A stretch of DNA of 64,000 nucleotides from JAFGPL01 sp963781805 (GTDB lineage Bacteria > Bacteroidota > Bacteroidia > Bacteroidales > UBA10428). The stretch covers positions 496,001-560,000 of the forward strand of contig CAWAHF010000004.1 in assembly GCA_963781805.1 (NCBI GenBank), written 5' to 3'. The first letter of the stretch is position 1; every line of letters starts with the position of its first letter. Position numbers and translations under genes: made by a program. Shown piece by piece: positions 56,258-64,000 of the stretch. A model generated the notes under the pieces. That model was not told the origin of the DNA and did not search any database. It saw only the letters and a list, made by a program, of their open reading frames with translations.

Positions 56258-59200
56258 ATGCAAAAATTAGCAGAAGCAAAGGATTTGAAAGTTTTTCGAA
56301 ATAAAATCCTGAAAGAAAAGGACAAAGAAGAGATTCGTGAAAAGATTCTCGTTTGTACGGGAGGAGGTTGTATTGCCTCGGGTTCACTTAAAATCAGAGA
56401 TGAATTCATTAAAAAACTCAAAGAAAAAAACCTGGATAAAAGTGTTAAAGTCGTCGGTACCGGATGTCTTGGCCCATGTTCCAAAGGTCCGGTAATTATT
56501 ATAGCCAGTAATCGTACATATTATCAGGAATTATCTGTTGACGATGTGGATGAAATCATTGAAAGTCATATTATTAAAGGTGAAATTCTTTACAGGCTTG
56601 CCTTTAAGGAAGAATCAGATAGTAAACCAATACCTCTCGAAAAAGATATTAAATTTTTCCAAAAACAAACCAAAATAGTCCTTCGAAACTGTGGATCTAT
56701 TGATCCAACCAGTATTGAAGATTACATTAGTGCCGGAGGGTACGATGCCCTGACAAAAGCCCTTTCGGTATTTAAACCGGAAGATGTAGTAAATGAGGTA
56801 CAAAAATCAGGACTGCGAGGGCGCGGTGGTGCAGGATTTCCAACTTATCTCAAATGGAAACTTGCTGCGAAGAATGAAGCGGATCAGAAATATATACTCT
56901 GTAATGCTGATGAGGGTGATCCTGGCGCTTATATGGACAGAAGTATTCTGGAGGGTGATCCCCATACTATTATTGAAGGGATGACTATAGGAGCATTTGC
57001 TATCGGTGCCTCAATGGGGTTTATTTATGTGCGTGCAGAATACCCGCTTGCTTTGGAAAGATTGAACATTGCAATCAAACAGGCCAAACAGCTGGGACTT
57101 CTTGGAGAAAACATCCTCGGTACCGGGTTCAATTTCGAACTGGATATACGTATGGGTTCTGGCGCTTTTGTGTGCGGAGAGGAGACTGCTCTTATTGCTT
57201 CCATTGAGGGAAAACGGGGAGAACCAAGACCCAGACCACCATTTCCGGTACAATCGGGACTTTGGGGCAAACCCACCGTACTGAATAATGTTGAAACATT
57301 TGCAAATATCTCGGCAATTATTGCAAATGGCGGTGATTGGTTTGCAACTTATGGTACTGAAAAAAGTAAAGGAACAAAAATATTTGCACTTGCCGGAGCT
57401 ATTGCAAATTCCGGCCTTTTTGAAGTTCCGATTGGCACTACTCTAGGAGATTTACTCTATGATATTGGAGGTGGTACAAGTAGTGGTAAGCCATTTAAAG
57501 CGGCTCAGATTGGGGGTCCTTCCGGTGGTTGTATCCCAAAACAACACCTGAATGTTCCGCTTGATTATGAATCTCTTAATGAGTTGGGTGCTATCATGGG
57601 TTCAGGTGGACTTATAGTCATGGATGAAGACTCATGTATGGTTGATGTTGCAAGATTCTTTCTTGAATTTGTTCAGGAAGAATCATGTGGAAAATGTACT
57701 CCATGCAGGGTTGGCACCAAGAGAATGCTCGAAATTGTCGAAAATATTTGTTCTGGTAATGGTAAAATGGAAGATATCGACAAGTTAATAGAACTTGGTG
57801 AAAAAATAAAGAAAACTGCATTGTGCGGACTTGGACAATCTGCTCCTAATCCGGTATTATCTACATTAAGATACTTCAGACATGAATACGAAGCTCATAT
57901 CAAACAGAAAAGTTGCCCGGCCGGCGTATGTACTGATCTTGTAAGGGCTCCCTGCCAAAGTGCATGCCCTGCACATGTGGATGTACCCGGATTTATCTCA
58001 CTTATTGGCGAGAAGCGATATGCCGAAGCGCTTCAGCTTCACCGGGAAAGAAATCCCTTCGCTGCTATTTGCGCCAGGGTTTGTTTTCATACGTGTGAAG
58101 ATAAATGCAGAAGAACCACTATAGATGAACCAGTAGCAATTCGTGGTACAAAGCGCTTTATGGTTGACCAGGAAATAACTGTACAGGTTCCTGAAATTAG
58201 AGAAAATTCACACAATAGCGAAAGAAAAATAGCTATTATAGGAGCCGGCCCTGCCGGATTATCCTGTGCCTATTTTCTTGCAAGGCTTGGATATAAACCA
58301 AAAGTTTTTGAATCTGAACAAAGACCGGGAGGGATGTTGGTTCAAACCATTCCAGCCTACAGGTTGCCGAGAGAAATCATCGCCCGTGAGATTAGGATGA
58401 TAGAAAATATGGGTGTAGATATTGAAACCGGAAAAAAACTGGGAGTGGATTTTAATCTCTCTGATCTCAAGGAAATGGGTTATGAAGCTGTATTTCTTGG
58501 GGTAGGTACCCCTAGCGGTATGATCCCAAATATTCCCGGAATTGACGCAGATGGAATCGTTGATGCCCTGAAATTCCTTCAGACTTATAATTTGAGAGGA
58601 TCGGTACCTGTTGGTAAAAAAATAATTATTGTTGGAGGGGGAAATGCTGCAATAGATGCAGCCAGAACAGCTCTCAGGCTTGAAGCAGAAGATGTTCATA
58701 TTGTCTATCGAAGAACGCAGGAAGAAATGCCTGCATGGGCAGAAGAAATTGAAGCTGCTATTGAAGAAGGTATCTCCTTGCATACACTCACAAATCCGAT
58801 AGAAATAATTCAGAATAATGGCAAAGTTTCCGGGGTAAAATGTACAATTATGAAACTTGGTGAATTCGATATAAGCGGAAGAAGGAAACCCGAATCAAGT
58901 GATGAAACATTTATTCTTGAAGCCGATCAGATCATACTTGCAACTGGTCAGACGCTGGATTGCTCTACCCTGTTTAATGGCATAAAACTGGAAACAATTG
59001 ATAATTCACGTCTAAAATCAGATCCTGTCACAGGGCAAACTTCTGTTTCATGGATTTTCACAGGAGGTGATGCTGCCACAGGGCCATCCTCTGTCATAGA
59101 AGCAGTAGCAGGAGGGGAAAAAGCTGCTGTAGGTATTGATATGTTTCTTACCGGTGAAGATCATGCGTTCTGGAGAAAGGAAAAAATGGTTGATACTTTT

Positions 59201-59365
59201 TTTGACCCAGAAGAAGAACCAGCTCCCTTTCCTCGTAAAAATATGACCATGCTTTCAGCTGAACGCCGCAGGTTCAACTTCGATGAAGTAGAACAGGTCT
59301 GGGTAGAAGGTGAGGCAATCAGACAATCCAAAAGATGTCTGCGGTGTGATTATGGTAAATGTTAA
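56258..59365 (+). CDS. hydB: NuoF-like subunit fused to a GltD/NfnB-like flavoprotein (HydB)
   Basis: The 1,035-residue protein has an N-terminal thioredoxin-like [2Fe-2S] domain (Cys33, Cys38 in VCTGGGCIASGS and CLGPC), then a NuoF FMN/NADH-binding domain (GLRGRGGAGFPTYLKWK, NADEGDPGAYMDRS) with a [4Fe-4S] site ESCGKCTPCRVG near residue 475. From about residue 550 follows a cysteine region (CQSACPAHVD, CARVCFHTCEDKC) and two Rossmann folds (IAIIGAGPAGLSCAYF near 658, IIIVGGGNAAIDAA near 788), typical of GltD/NfnB. It ends RCLRCDYGKC. Standard HydB has a ferredoxin tail instead. Confidence 0.93.
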   Translation: MQKLAEAKDLKVFRNKILKEKDKEEIREKILVCTGGGCIASGSLKIRDEFIKKLKEKNLDKSVKVVGTGCLGPCSKGPVIIIASNRTYYQELSVDDVDEIIESHIIKGEILYRLAFKEESDSKPIPLEKDIKFFQKQTKIVLRNCGSIDPTSIEDYISAGGYDALTKALSVFKPEDVVNEVQKSGLRGRGGAGFPTYLKWKLAAKNEADQKYILCNADEGDPGAYMDRSILEGDPHTIIEGMTIGAFAIGASMGFIYVRAEYPLALERLNIAIKQAKQLGLLGENILGTGFNFELDIRMGSGAFVCGEETALIASIEGKRGEPRPRPPFPVQSGLWGKPTVLNNVETFANISAIIANGGDWFATYGTEKSKGTKIFALAGAIANSGLFEVPIGTTLGDLLYDIGGGTSSGKPFKAAQIGGPSGGCIPKQHLNVPLDYESLNELGAIMGSGGLIVMDEDSCMVDVARFFLEFVQEESCGKCTPCRVGTKRMLEIVENICSGNGKMEDIDKLIELGEKIKKTALCGLGQSAPNPVLSTLRYFRHEYEAHIKQKSCPAGVCTDLVRAPCQSACPAHVDVPGFISLIGEKRYAEALQLHRERNPFAAICARVCFHTCEDKCRRTTIDEPVAIRGTKRFMVDQEITVQVPEIRENSHNSERKIAIIGAGPAGLSCAYFLARLGYKPKVFESEQRPGGMLVQTIPAYRLPREIIAREIRMIENMGVDIETGKKLGVDFNLSDLKEMGYEAVFLGVGTPSGMIPNIPGIDADGIVDALKFLQTYNLRGSVPVGKKIIIVGGGNAAIDAARTALRLEAEDVHIVYRRTQEEMPAWAEEIEAAIEEGISLHTLTNPIEIIQNNGKVSGVKCTIMKLGEFDISGRRKPESSDETFILEADQIILATGQTLDCSTLFNGIKLETIDNSRLKSDPVTGQTSVSWIFTGGDAATGPSSVIEAVAGGEKAAVGIDMFLTGEDHAFWRKEKMVDTFFDPEEEPAPFPRKNMTMLSAERRRFNFDEVEQVWVEGEAIRQSKRCLRCDYGKC

Positions 59366-59386
59366 AATCTTCAAAAGAAAAATATT

Positions 59387-61153
59387 ATGGTTTCATTGCA
59401 TATAAATAATTTCAAAGTTGAGGTACCTGAAGGTACCACTATCCTAAATGCAGCTTTAAGAGCAGGCTTCAACATACCAACATTGTGCCATCTCGAAACT
59501 CAAATACCAAAAGGAGCCTGCAGAGTTTGTGTTGTTGAAGTGGAGAATGCAAAATCATTGGTCGCTTCTTGTGCAGCCCCTGTTGCTGAAGGAATGAAGG
59601 TTATTACAAATAGCAAAAATGTTAGGGACGCCAGAAAATTTGTTGTTGAATTACTTCTTTCAGAACATTGCGGAGATTGCAAAATATGCGACAGAAATAA
59701 TGACTGTGAACTTCAGACTATGGCATACAGTATGGGTATAAAAGATACCAGGTTTGCGGGAGACTGTCTTGAAAGTATCATTGATGATTCAACACCTGCA
59801 CTGGTAAGAGATAGCGGAAAATGTATCAAGTGTCGCAGATGTGTAACCGTTTGCAATGATATTCAGGGCGTAGGTTCGTTGTTTGCTCAGGGCAGAGGTT
59901 TTGAATCAACCATTGGCCCTGCTTTTGAACAGGATCTTGCAGATGTTGCATGTGTTCAGTGTGGACAATGTTCAGCTGTTTGTCCGGTGGGAGCAATAAC
60001 TGAAAAAGATCATATTGCTGGTGTATGGGAAGCTCTGGATAATCCCGATAAATTTGTTGTTGTGCAGACCGCGCCTGCCATACGCGCTGCATTGGGTGAA
60101 TGTTTCGGTTATGAACCAGGTACACTTGTCACAGGAAAGATGGTTACTGCTTTACGACAGTTGGGATTTCACAGGGTTTTTGACACAAATTTCACAGCCG
60201 ACTTAACCATCATTGAGGAAGGTACTGAGTTGCTGATGAGACTAAAAAAAGCTCTTGTAAATAAGGAAAAAGTTGCTTTACCACAATTTACCAGTTGCTC
60301 CCCTGGCTGGATAAAATATGCCGAATATTTCTATCCCGAATATTTGGATAATATATCAACCTGCAAATCGCCGCAACAAATGTTCGGCTCAATAGCAAAA
60401 ACTTACTATGCTGAAAAGATTGGTAAGAAAGCTGAAGACATTGTAGTGGTTTCAATTATGCCTTGTACTGCAAAAAAATTTGAAGCTCAACGACCGGAAA
60501 TGTCAGATAGCGGAGTTCAGGATGTGGATTATGTTTTAACGACAAGGGAGCTTGGGCGCATGATAAAACAGGCAGGAATTGACTTTACAGAACTTGCAGA
60601 TGATACCATGGATTCACCTATGGGGGTATCTTCCGGAGCAGCAGATATTTTTGCAAATACCGGTGGGGTTATGGAAGCTGCCATAAGAACAGTTTATGAA
60701 ATTGTTACAGGTAAAGAACTTCCTCTTGAAAAACTGCATATAGAGCCAATTATGGGTCTTGAAGGTGTTAAGAAAGCCTCATTAAAAATTACAGGAACAA
60801 AACCCGAATGGAATTTTCTTGAAGGTGTTGAACTAAAAGTTGGAGTTGCCCATGGACTTGGAAATGCAAAAAAAATTGTGGAAGCAATGCGTGCCGGAGA
60901 AGAGTTTCACTTTATTGAAGTAATGACTTGTCCGGGAGGATGTATAGGTGGTGGTGGTCAACCCAGATTTACTACTGACGAAGTCAGAAAAAAACGAATT
61001 GCAGCAATTTATGCCGAAGATGAAGGAAAAATACTTCGTAAATCGCATGATAATCCTGAAATCAAGCAAATATATGAAGAATTTCTCGGTGAACCACTTG
61101 GTCACAAATCTCATAAATTGCTTCATACGCATTACGAATCCAGGATGAACTGA
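59387..61153 (+). CDS. hydA: [FeFe] hydrogenase catalytic subunit (HydA)
   Basis: The 588-residue protein has an N-terminal [2Fe-2S] domain, a His/Cys-ligated cluster (LSEHCGDCKICDRNNDCELQ), two [4Fe-4S] ferredoxin motifs (CIKCRRCVTVCND, CVQCGQCSAVCPVGA) and the H-cluster motifs L1 TSCSPGW (302-308), L2 MPCTAKK (358-364) and L3 EVMTCPGGCIGGGG (511-524). L1 has serine where many enzymes have a second cysteine. With hydC and hydB it forms a soluble bifurcating-type hydrogenase using NADH and ferredoxin. Maturation genes hydEFG are not in the window. Spacing to hydB is 21 bases. Confidence 0.95.
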   Translation: MVSLHINNFKVEVPEGTTILNAALRAGFNIPTLCHLETQIPKGACRVCVVEVENAKSLVASCAAPVAEGMKVITNSKNVRDARKFVVELLLSEHCGDCKICDRNNDCELQTMAYSMGIKDTRFAGDCLESIIDDSTPALVRDSGKCIKCRRCVTVCNDIQGVGSLFAQGRGFESTIGPAFEQDLADVACVQCGQCSAVCPVGAITEKDHIAGVWEALDNPDKFVVVQTAPAIRAALGECFGYEPGTLVTGKMVTALRQLGFHRVFDTNFTADLTIIEEGTELLMRLKKALVNKEKVALPQFTSCSPGWIKYAEYFYPEYLDNISTCKSPQQMFGSIAKTYYAEKIGKKAEDIVVVSIMPCTAKKFEAQRPEMSDSGVQDVDYVLTTRELGRMIKQAGIDFTELADDTMDSPMGVSSGAADIFANTGGVMEAAIRTVYEIVTGKELPLEKLHIEPIMGLEGVKKASLKITGTKPEWNFLEGVELKVGVAHGLGNAKKIVEAMRAGEEFHFIEVMTCPGGCIGGGGQPRFTTDEVRKKRIAAIYAEDEGKILRKSHDNPEIKQIYEEFLGEPLGHKSHKLLHTHYESRMN

Positions 61154-61161
61154 TTAAAATC

Positions 61162-61193
61162 TCCTGCTCTCCTAAAAAGCGGGACTTTATTTT
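61162..61193 (+). terminator. Terminator of the hydrogenase operon
   Basis: TCCTGCT (61162-61168) and AGCGGGA (61178-61184) form a 7-bp stem with one G-T pair, followed by a T-rich tail. It starts 9 bases after hydA. Confidence 0.6.
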
Positions 61194-61268
61194 CATGTTG
61201 GAATTTTGCCTGCAGATACACAGAAGTTATCATTAGAATTCCATAAATTCGAAGGTTAAAAACTTGCT

Positions 61269-62093
61269 ATGAAAATAAAAGAGTTCTTACCTGATATTAA
61301 ATATAGTGATTCCGGAAATTTTTTGCTTATTGCCGGTCCCTGTGTGGTGGAAAACGAAGAAATATGTGAAACCATAGCCAGCCATATTACCGGGTTAGCT
61401 GATACATATTCCATCCCATTTGTTTTTAAGGCATCTTATAAGAAGGCAAACCGCTCCAGAATTGACTCGTTTACCGGTATTGGTGATAAGGAAGCTCTTG
61501 ATATACTTAAGAAAATTAAGAATAAGTACAAAATACCTGTCCTTACCGACATTCATACTGCGGAAGAGGCATATTTTGCAGCAGGATATGCAGATATACT
61601 CCAGATTCCTGCTTTTCTAAGTCGTCAGACCGATTTGTTAATAGCCGCTGCAAAAACAGGAAGAGTTATCAATATTAAGAAAGGGCAGTTTCTTTCACCC
61701 GGTTCAATGAAATACGCGTTGGAAAAGGTTATTCAGTCAGGAAATAACAAAGTGATGATTACCGAGCGCGGAACTATGTTCGGCTATCAGGATTTAATTG
61801 TAGATTTTCGCGGCATTATTGAAATGAAAGAATATGGATACCCGGTAATTCTGGATATTACGCACTCCTTACAACAGCCAAATCAATATACGGGTGTCTC
61901 AGGTGGAAAACCTGAAATGATCGAAACTATTGCCCGTGCAGGCATAGCTGTAGGCGCTGACGGTATATTTGTCGAAACACATCCAACCCCTGAAGAAGCA
62001 TTATCTGATGGAGCAAATATGCTAAAAATGGAATATCTGGAAAAACTATTAATTAGGCTGCTGAAACTAAGAAGAACTGTAAGTGAATTTTAA
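61269..62093 (+). CDS. kdsA: 3-deoxy-8-phosphooctulonate synthase
   Basis: KdsA condenses arabinose 5-phosphate with phosphoenolpyruvate to Kdo-8-phosphate for lipopolysaccharide. The 274 residues show LIAGPCVVENEE, FKASYKKANRSRIDSFTGIG, VLTDIHTAEEA, KKGQFLSPGSM, TERGTMFGYQDLIVDFR, PVILDITHSLQQP and FVETHPTPEEALSDGANML. It is a complete gene and starts 115 bases after hydA. Confidence 0.96.
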   Translation: MKIKEFLPDIKYSDSGNFLLIAGPCVVENEEICETIASHITGLADTYSIPFVFKASYKKANRSRIDSFTGIGDKEALDILKKIKNKYKIPVLTDIHTAEEAYFAAGYADILQIPAFLSRQTDLLIAAAKTGRVINIKKGQFLSPGSMKYALEKVIQSGNNKVMITERGTMFGYQDLIVDFRGIIEMKEYGYPVILDITHSLQQPNQYTGVSGGKPEMIETIARAGIAVGADGIFVETHPTPEEALSDGANMLKMEYLEKLLIRLLKLRRTVSEF

Positions 62094-62111
62094 TTATACA
62101 GGTTTCGATTC

Positions 62112-62480
62112 TTACTTATCGTTAATTATATAGTTGAATTTAACTCTCGACAGGGTTTCTGCCAGAATCTGGCCAGATTCAAGACTATCCAAATCTTCTT
62201 TATCATAATACCAATTTACCTTAACATACTTAATTTTGGTATTTGAGTCAAGTTTGCGCAACAATTCGAGTAATTTTTTAGCTGCAGCAGTATTAAAATA
62301 ATCCATGACCAAATCAAAATCAACTTCATTAATATTTACCTCAGCTATCCAATCAATTATTGGGTCGAAGAATTCCTTGGCGTTTTCCGGAAAAGCACTA
62401 CCGGCCATTACAAGTTTACCGGTTTGTGCGAAATCAATCAAAGGTGTCTTATTTGTTGGTTCAATTAAGAGATCTTCCAT
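62112..62480 (-). CDS. SiaC-like regulatory protein (DUF1987)
   Basis: The 122-residue protein starts MEDLLIEPTNKTPLIDFAQTG and contains PENAKEFFDPIIDWIAEV, DFDLVMDYFNTAAAKKLLELLRKL and VKVNWYYDKEDLDS, which match the SiaC/DUF1987 pattern. SiaC proteins are switched by phosphorylation and dephosphorylated by PP2C phosphatases. A sensor-less PP2C is at 27276. It is convergent with kdsA. Confidence 0.85.
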   Translation of the reverse strand: MEDLLIEPTNKTPLIDFAQTGKLVMAGSAFPENAKEFFDPIIDWIAEVNINEVDFDLVMDYFNTAAAKKLLELLRKLDSNTKIKYVKVNWYYDKEDLDSLESGQILAETLSRVKFNYIINDK

Positions 62481-62710
62481 GATGTCAAATGATCAATCAG
62501 TTATTTAATTATCAGAAATAATATTTAACAAATATCACTTTAAAGATATACTAATGTCTGCTAATTTCAACCTTAAAGATAAATAATTATTAACAAGAAT
62601 AAACAGTTCGGTTAATTTAATCACACAATAACTATTATAAATTTTGTTTTTAACCATTTTAAATTGCAAAACCAGTTGAAGATTTTGATCCTGTTTTGAG
62701 CTTATTTGCA
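62481..62710. other. Intergenic region before a radical SAM gene
   Basis: No gene was found here. AT-rich stretches and the -7 box at 62711 are the only recognised signals; there is no repeat or terminator of note. Confidence 0.3.
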
Positions 62711-62718
62711 TAACTTTG
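62711..62718 (+). promoter_or_regulatory. -7 box of the radical SAM gene
   Basis: TAACTTTG matches TAnnTTTG. A TTTTG lies 12 bases and another 23 bases upstream, neither at ideal distance. The leader to the ATG at 62862 would be about 135 bases and holds two small hairpins: TGTCTT/AAGACA and CCTGG/CCAGG (around 62756-62795). Confidence 0.45.
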
Positions 62719-62861
62719 AAATAGCTGTAGATGTCCATAAATCGGAACCAATACTTGTCTTGAAAAGACAGAATTTAATCCTGGAACACCCAGGCATAAA
62801 ATCCACCTGACCTAAACCAGAAATTGATATCGAATTTTTGCAGAACAAAATTTCAATGTGA

Positions 62862-64000
62862 TGAAAACCAACTATTTTAGTCATTCTAAAAGAGAATTTG
62901 TAAAGAAAGGCTTAATTGGAACTACGGGCATTCTATGTGGTTTAAATAATCATTTTTTTCAGGGTAATGTCAATAAACAAGCCAACTCAGATGACTTATG
63001 GAAATGGAGTAAAGAAGGAATGTTTTATGAAAAAACCCCTAGAGGTGTCACGTGTCTTATTTGTCCAAATGCCTGCACAATTAAGGAAGGAGAATTTGGT
63101 GATTGCAGAAATCGAACCAATCGCAATGGAAGTCTCTATTCCATTGCATATGGCAATCCTTGCGCGGTTCATATAGATCCGGTTGAAAAAAAGCCTTTGT
63201 TTCATTTCCTTCCAGGAAGTAAATCTTATTCAATAGCCACCGCCGGGTGCAATCTGGCATGTCTGAATTGTCAAAACTGGTCTATCTCACAAACATCACC
63301 AAGGGAAACCAGAAATTATGACCTGATGCCCGAAAAACTGATAGAAGAAACGATTACAAGCAATTGTAAATCTATTGCCTACACCTATTCAGAACCGATA
63401 ACATTTTATGAGTACACCTATGATTCCTCAAAACTAGCACGAACAAAAGGCATCCGGAATATTCTGGTTTCTGCAGGATATATCAATGAAAAACCTTTGC
63501 GCGAATTGGCAAAATATATTGATGCCGCAAATATAGATTTAAAGTCTTTCAAAGATGAACTTTATCTTAAGTTGAACGGTGGAAGACTTAAACCTGTCCT
63601 CGATACACTTAAGATTTTAAAAGAAGAGAATGTTTGGCTGGAGATTACCAATCTGGTAGTGCCGAGTTGGACTGATAACTTGGACATGATAACAGAAATG
63701 TGTAAATGGCTGAAAGATAATGGATTTGAAGATCGTCCTCTGCACTTTAGCAGATTTTTTCCTCAGTATAAATTAACCCAATTACCTTCCACTCCCGTTA
63801 GTATACTTCTAAAAGCCAGAGAAATTGCACTTCATTCAGGATTGAACTTTGTATATATTGGAAATGTTCCAGGTTCAGAGGCTGATACTACTATATGTCC
63901 TTCATGTAAAAAAGCCGTTGTAGAGCGAAAAGGATTTTCAATACTTGCTTTCAATATTGAAAATGGGAAATGTAAATTTTGCAAAACAAAAATACCTGGT
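62862..64000 (+). CDS. AmmeMemoRadiSam-type radical SAM enzyme, Tat-like N-terminus (partial)
   Basis: The frame runs without a stop to the end of the window (379 codons shown), so the 3' end is missing. It starts MKTNYFSHSKREFVKKGLIG, a twin-arginine-like signal with KR instead of RR, followed by TTGILCGL. The body shows VTCLICPNACTIKEGEFGDCRNR, IHIDPVEKKPLFHFLPGSK, the radical SAM motif CNLACLNCQNW, IAYTYSEPITFYEY, VSAGYINEKPL, NIDLKSFKDE and a cysteine tail ICPSCKK, as in AmrS. Its partner proteins (the AMMECR1 and MEMO types) are not visible here. Confidence 0.88.

Noticed and set aside
58259..58783. Minus-strand open frame of 174 codons
   Set aside because: It is antisense to the FAD/NAD module of HydB, with no promoter or recognisable domain.
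62702..62884. Minus-strand frame of 60 codons before the radical SAM gene
   Set aside because: It overlaps the start of that gene, has no promoter, and shows no recognisable pattern.
1..64000. CRISPR arrays, rRNA, tRNA genes
   Set aside because: No regularly spaced repeats, no rRNA-like blocks and no cloverleaf with a GGTTCGAATCC-type arm were seen by eye. A covariance-model search would be needed to be sure.

Overview
The window looks like chromosomal DNA of a Bacteroidota bacterium, most likely an anaerobic, fermentative member of the Bacteroidales. The reasons are AT-rich DNA, TAnnTTTG-type -7 boxes, SusC/SusD pairs, a gene set rpmB-rpmG-DUF4295-ftsY, many lipoproteins with short N-terminal signals, a GldM-like protein, and a cytosolic trimeric [FeFe] hydrogenase. 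I assign no genus or species.

Layout. From 1 to 12.5 kb lies housekeeping DNA: a TPR protein, gyrA, clpC, rimO, ftsY, DUF4295, rpmG, rpmB, cinA and an exonuclease/GIY-YIG protein. From 12.9 to 18.9 kb come a small unknown gene, a hybrid sensor kinase with a paired receiver-kinase, and two thioredoxin-fold proteins. From 19.4 to 31.8 kb are a serine hydrolase, a flavodoxin-reductase-like protein, rlmN, a GldM-like protein, a SPOR-like protein, a 31-residue membrane peptide, an OLD-like ATPase with a degenerate Toprim site, a PP2C phosphatase, a repeat/propeller protein and an OmpA-type lipid/peptidoglycan anchor.

At 32.1-34.8 kb a B12-binding radical SAM gene is split by a complete 1,432-bp IS4-family element with a perfect 9-bp target duplication. 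Removing the element and one duplication copy restores one 418-residue reading frame. From 34.9 to 40.2 kb is a sugar-catabolic cluster: a GH3 glycosidase lipoprotein, an aldo-keto reductase, a zinc dehydrogenase and a lactonase of the fuconolactonase type. They fit oxidative degradation of a deoxysugar such as L-fucose.

From 40.3 to 55.3 kb a single minus-strand run of seven genes encodes FAS1-SusC-SusD-FAS1-FAS1-SusC-SusD, an outer-membrane uptake or binding system with fasciclin lipoproteins instead of glycosidases. From 55.7 to 61.2 kb is a hydCBA operon for a trimeric [FeFe] hydrogenase whose NuoF-like subunit carries a fused GltD/NfnB-like flavoprotein. Two perfect palindromes lie at its promoter. 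The window ends with kdsA, a SiaC-like (DUF1987) protein, and the start of an AmmeMemoRadiSam-type radical SAM gene that runs off the right edge.

I found no rRNA, tRNA or CRISPR array. All family calls are from reading the sequence; no database search was possible.
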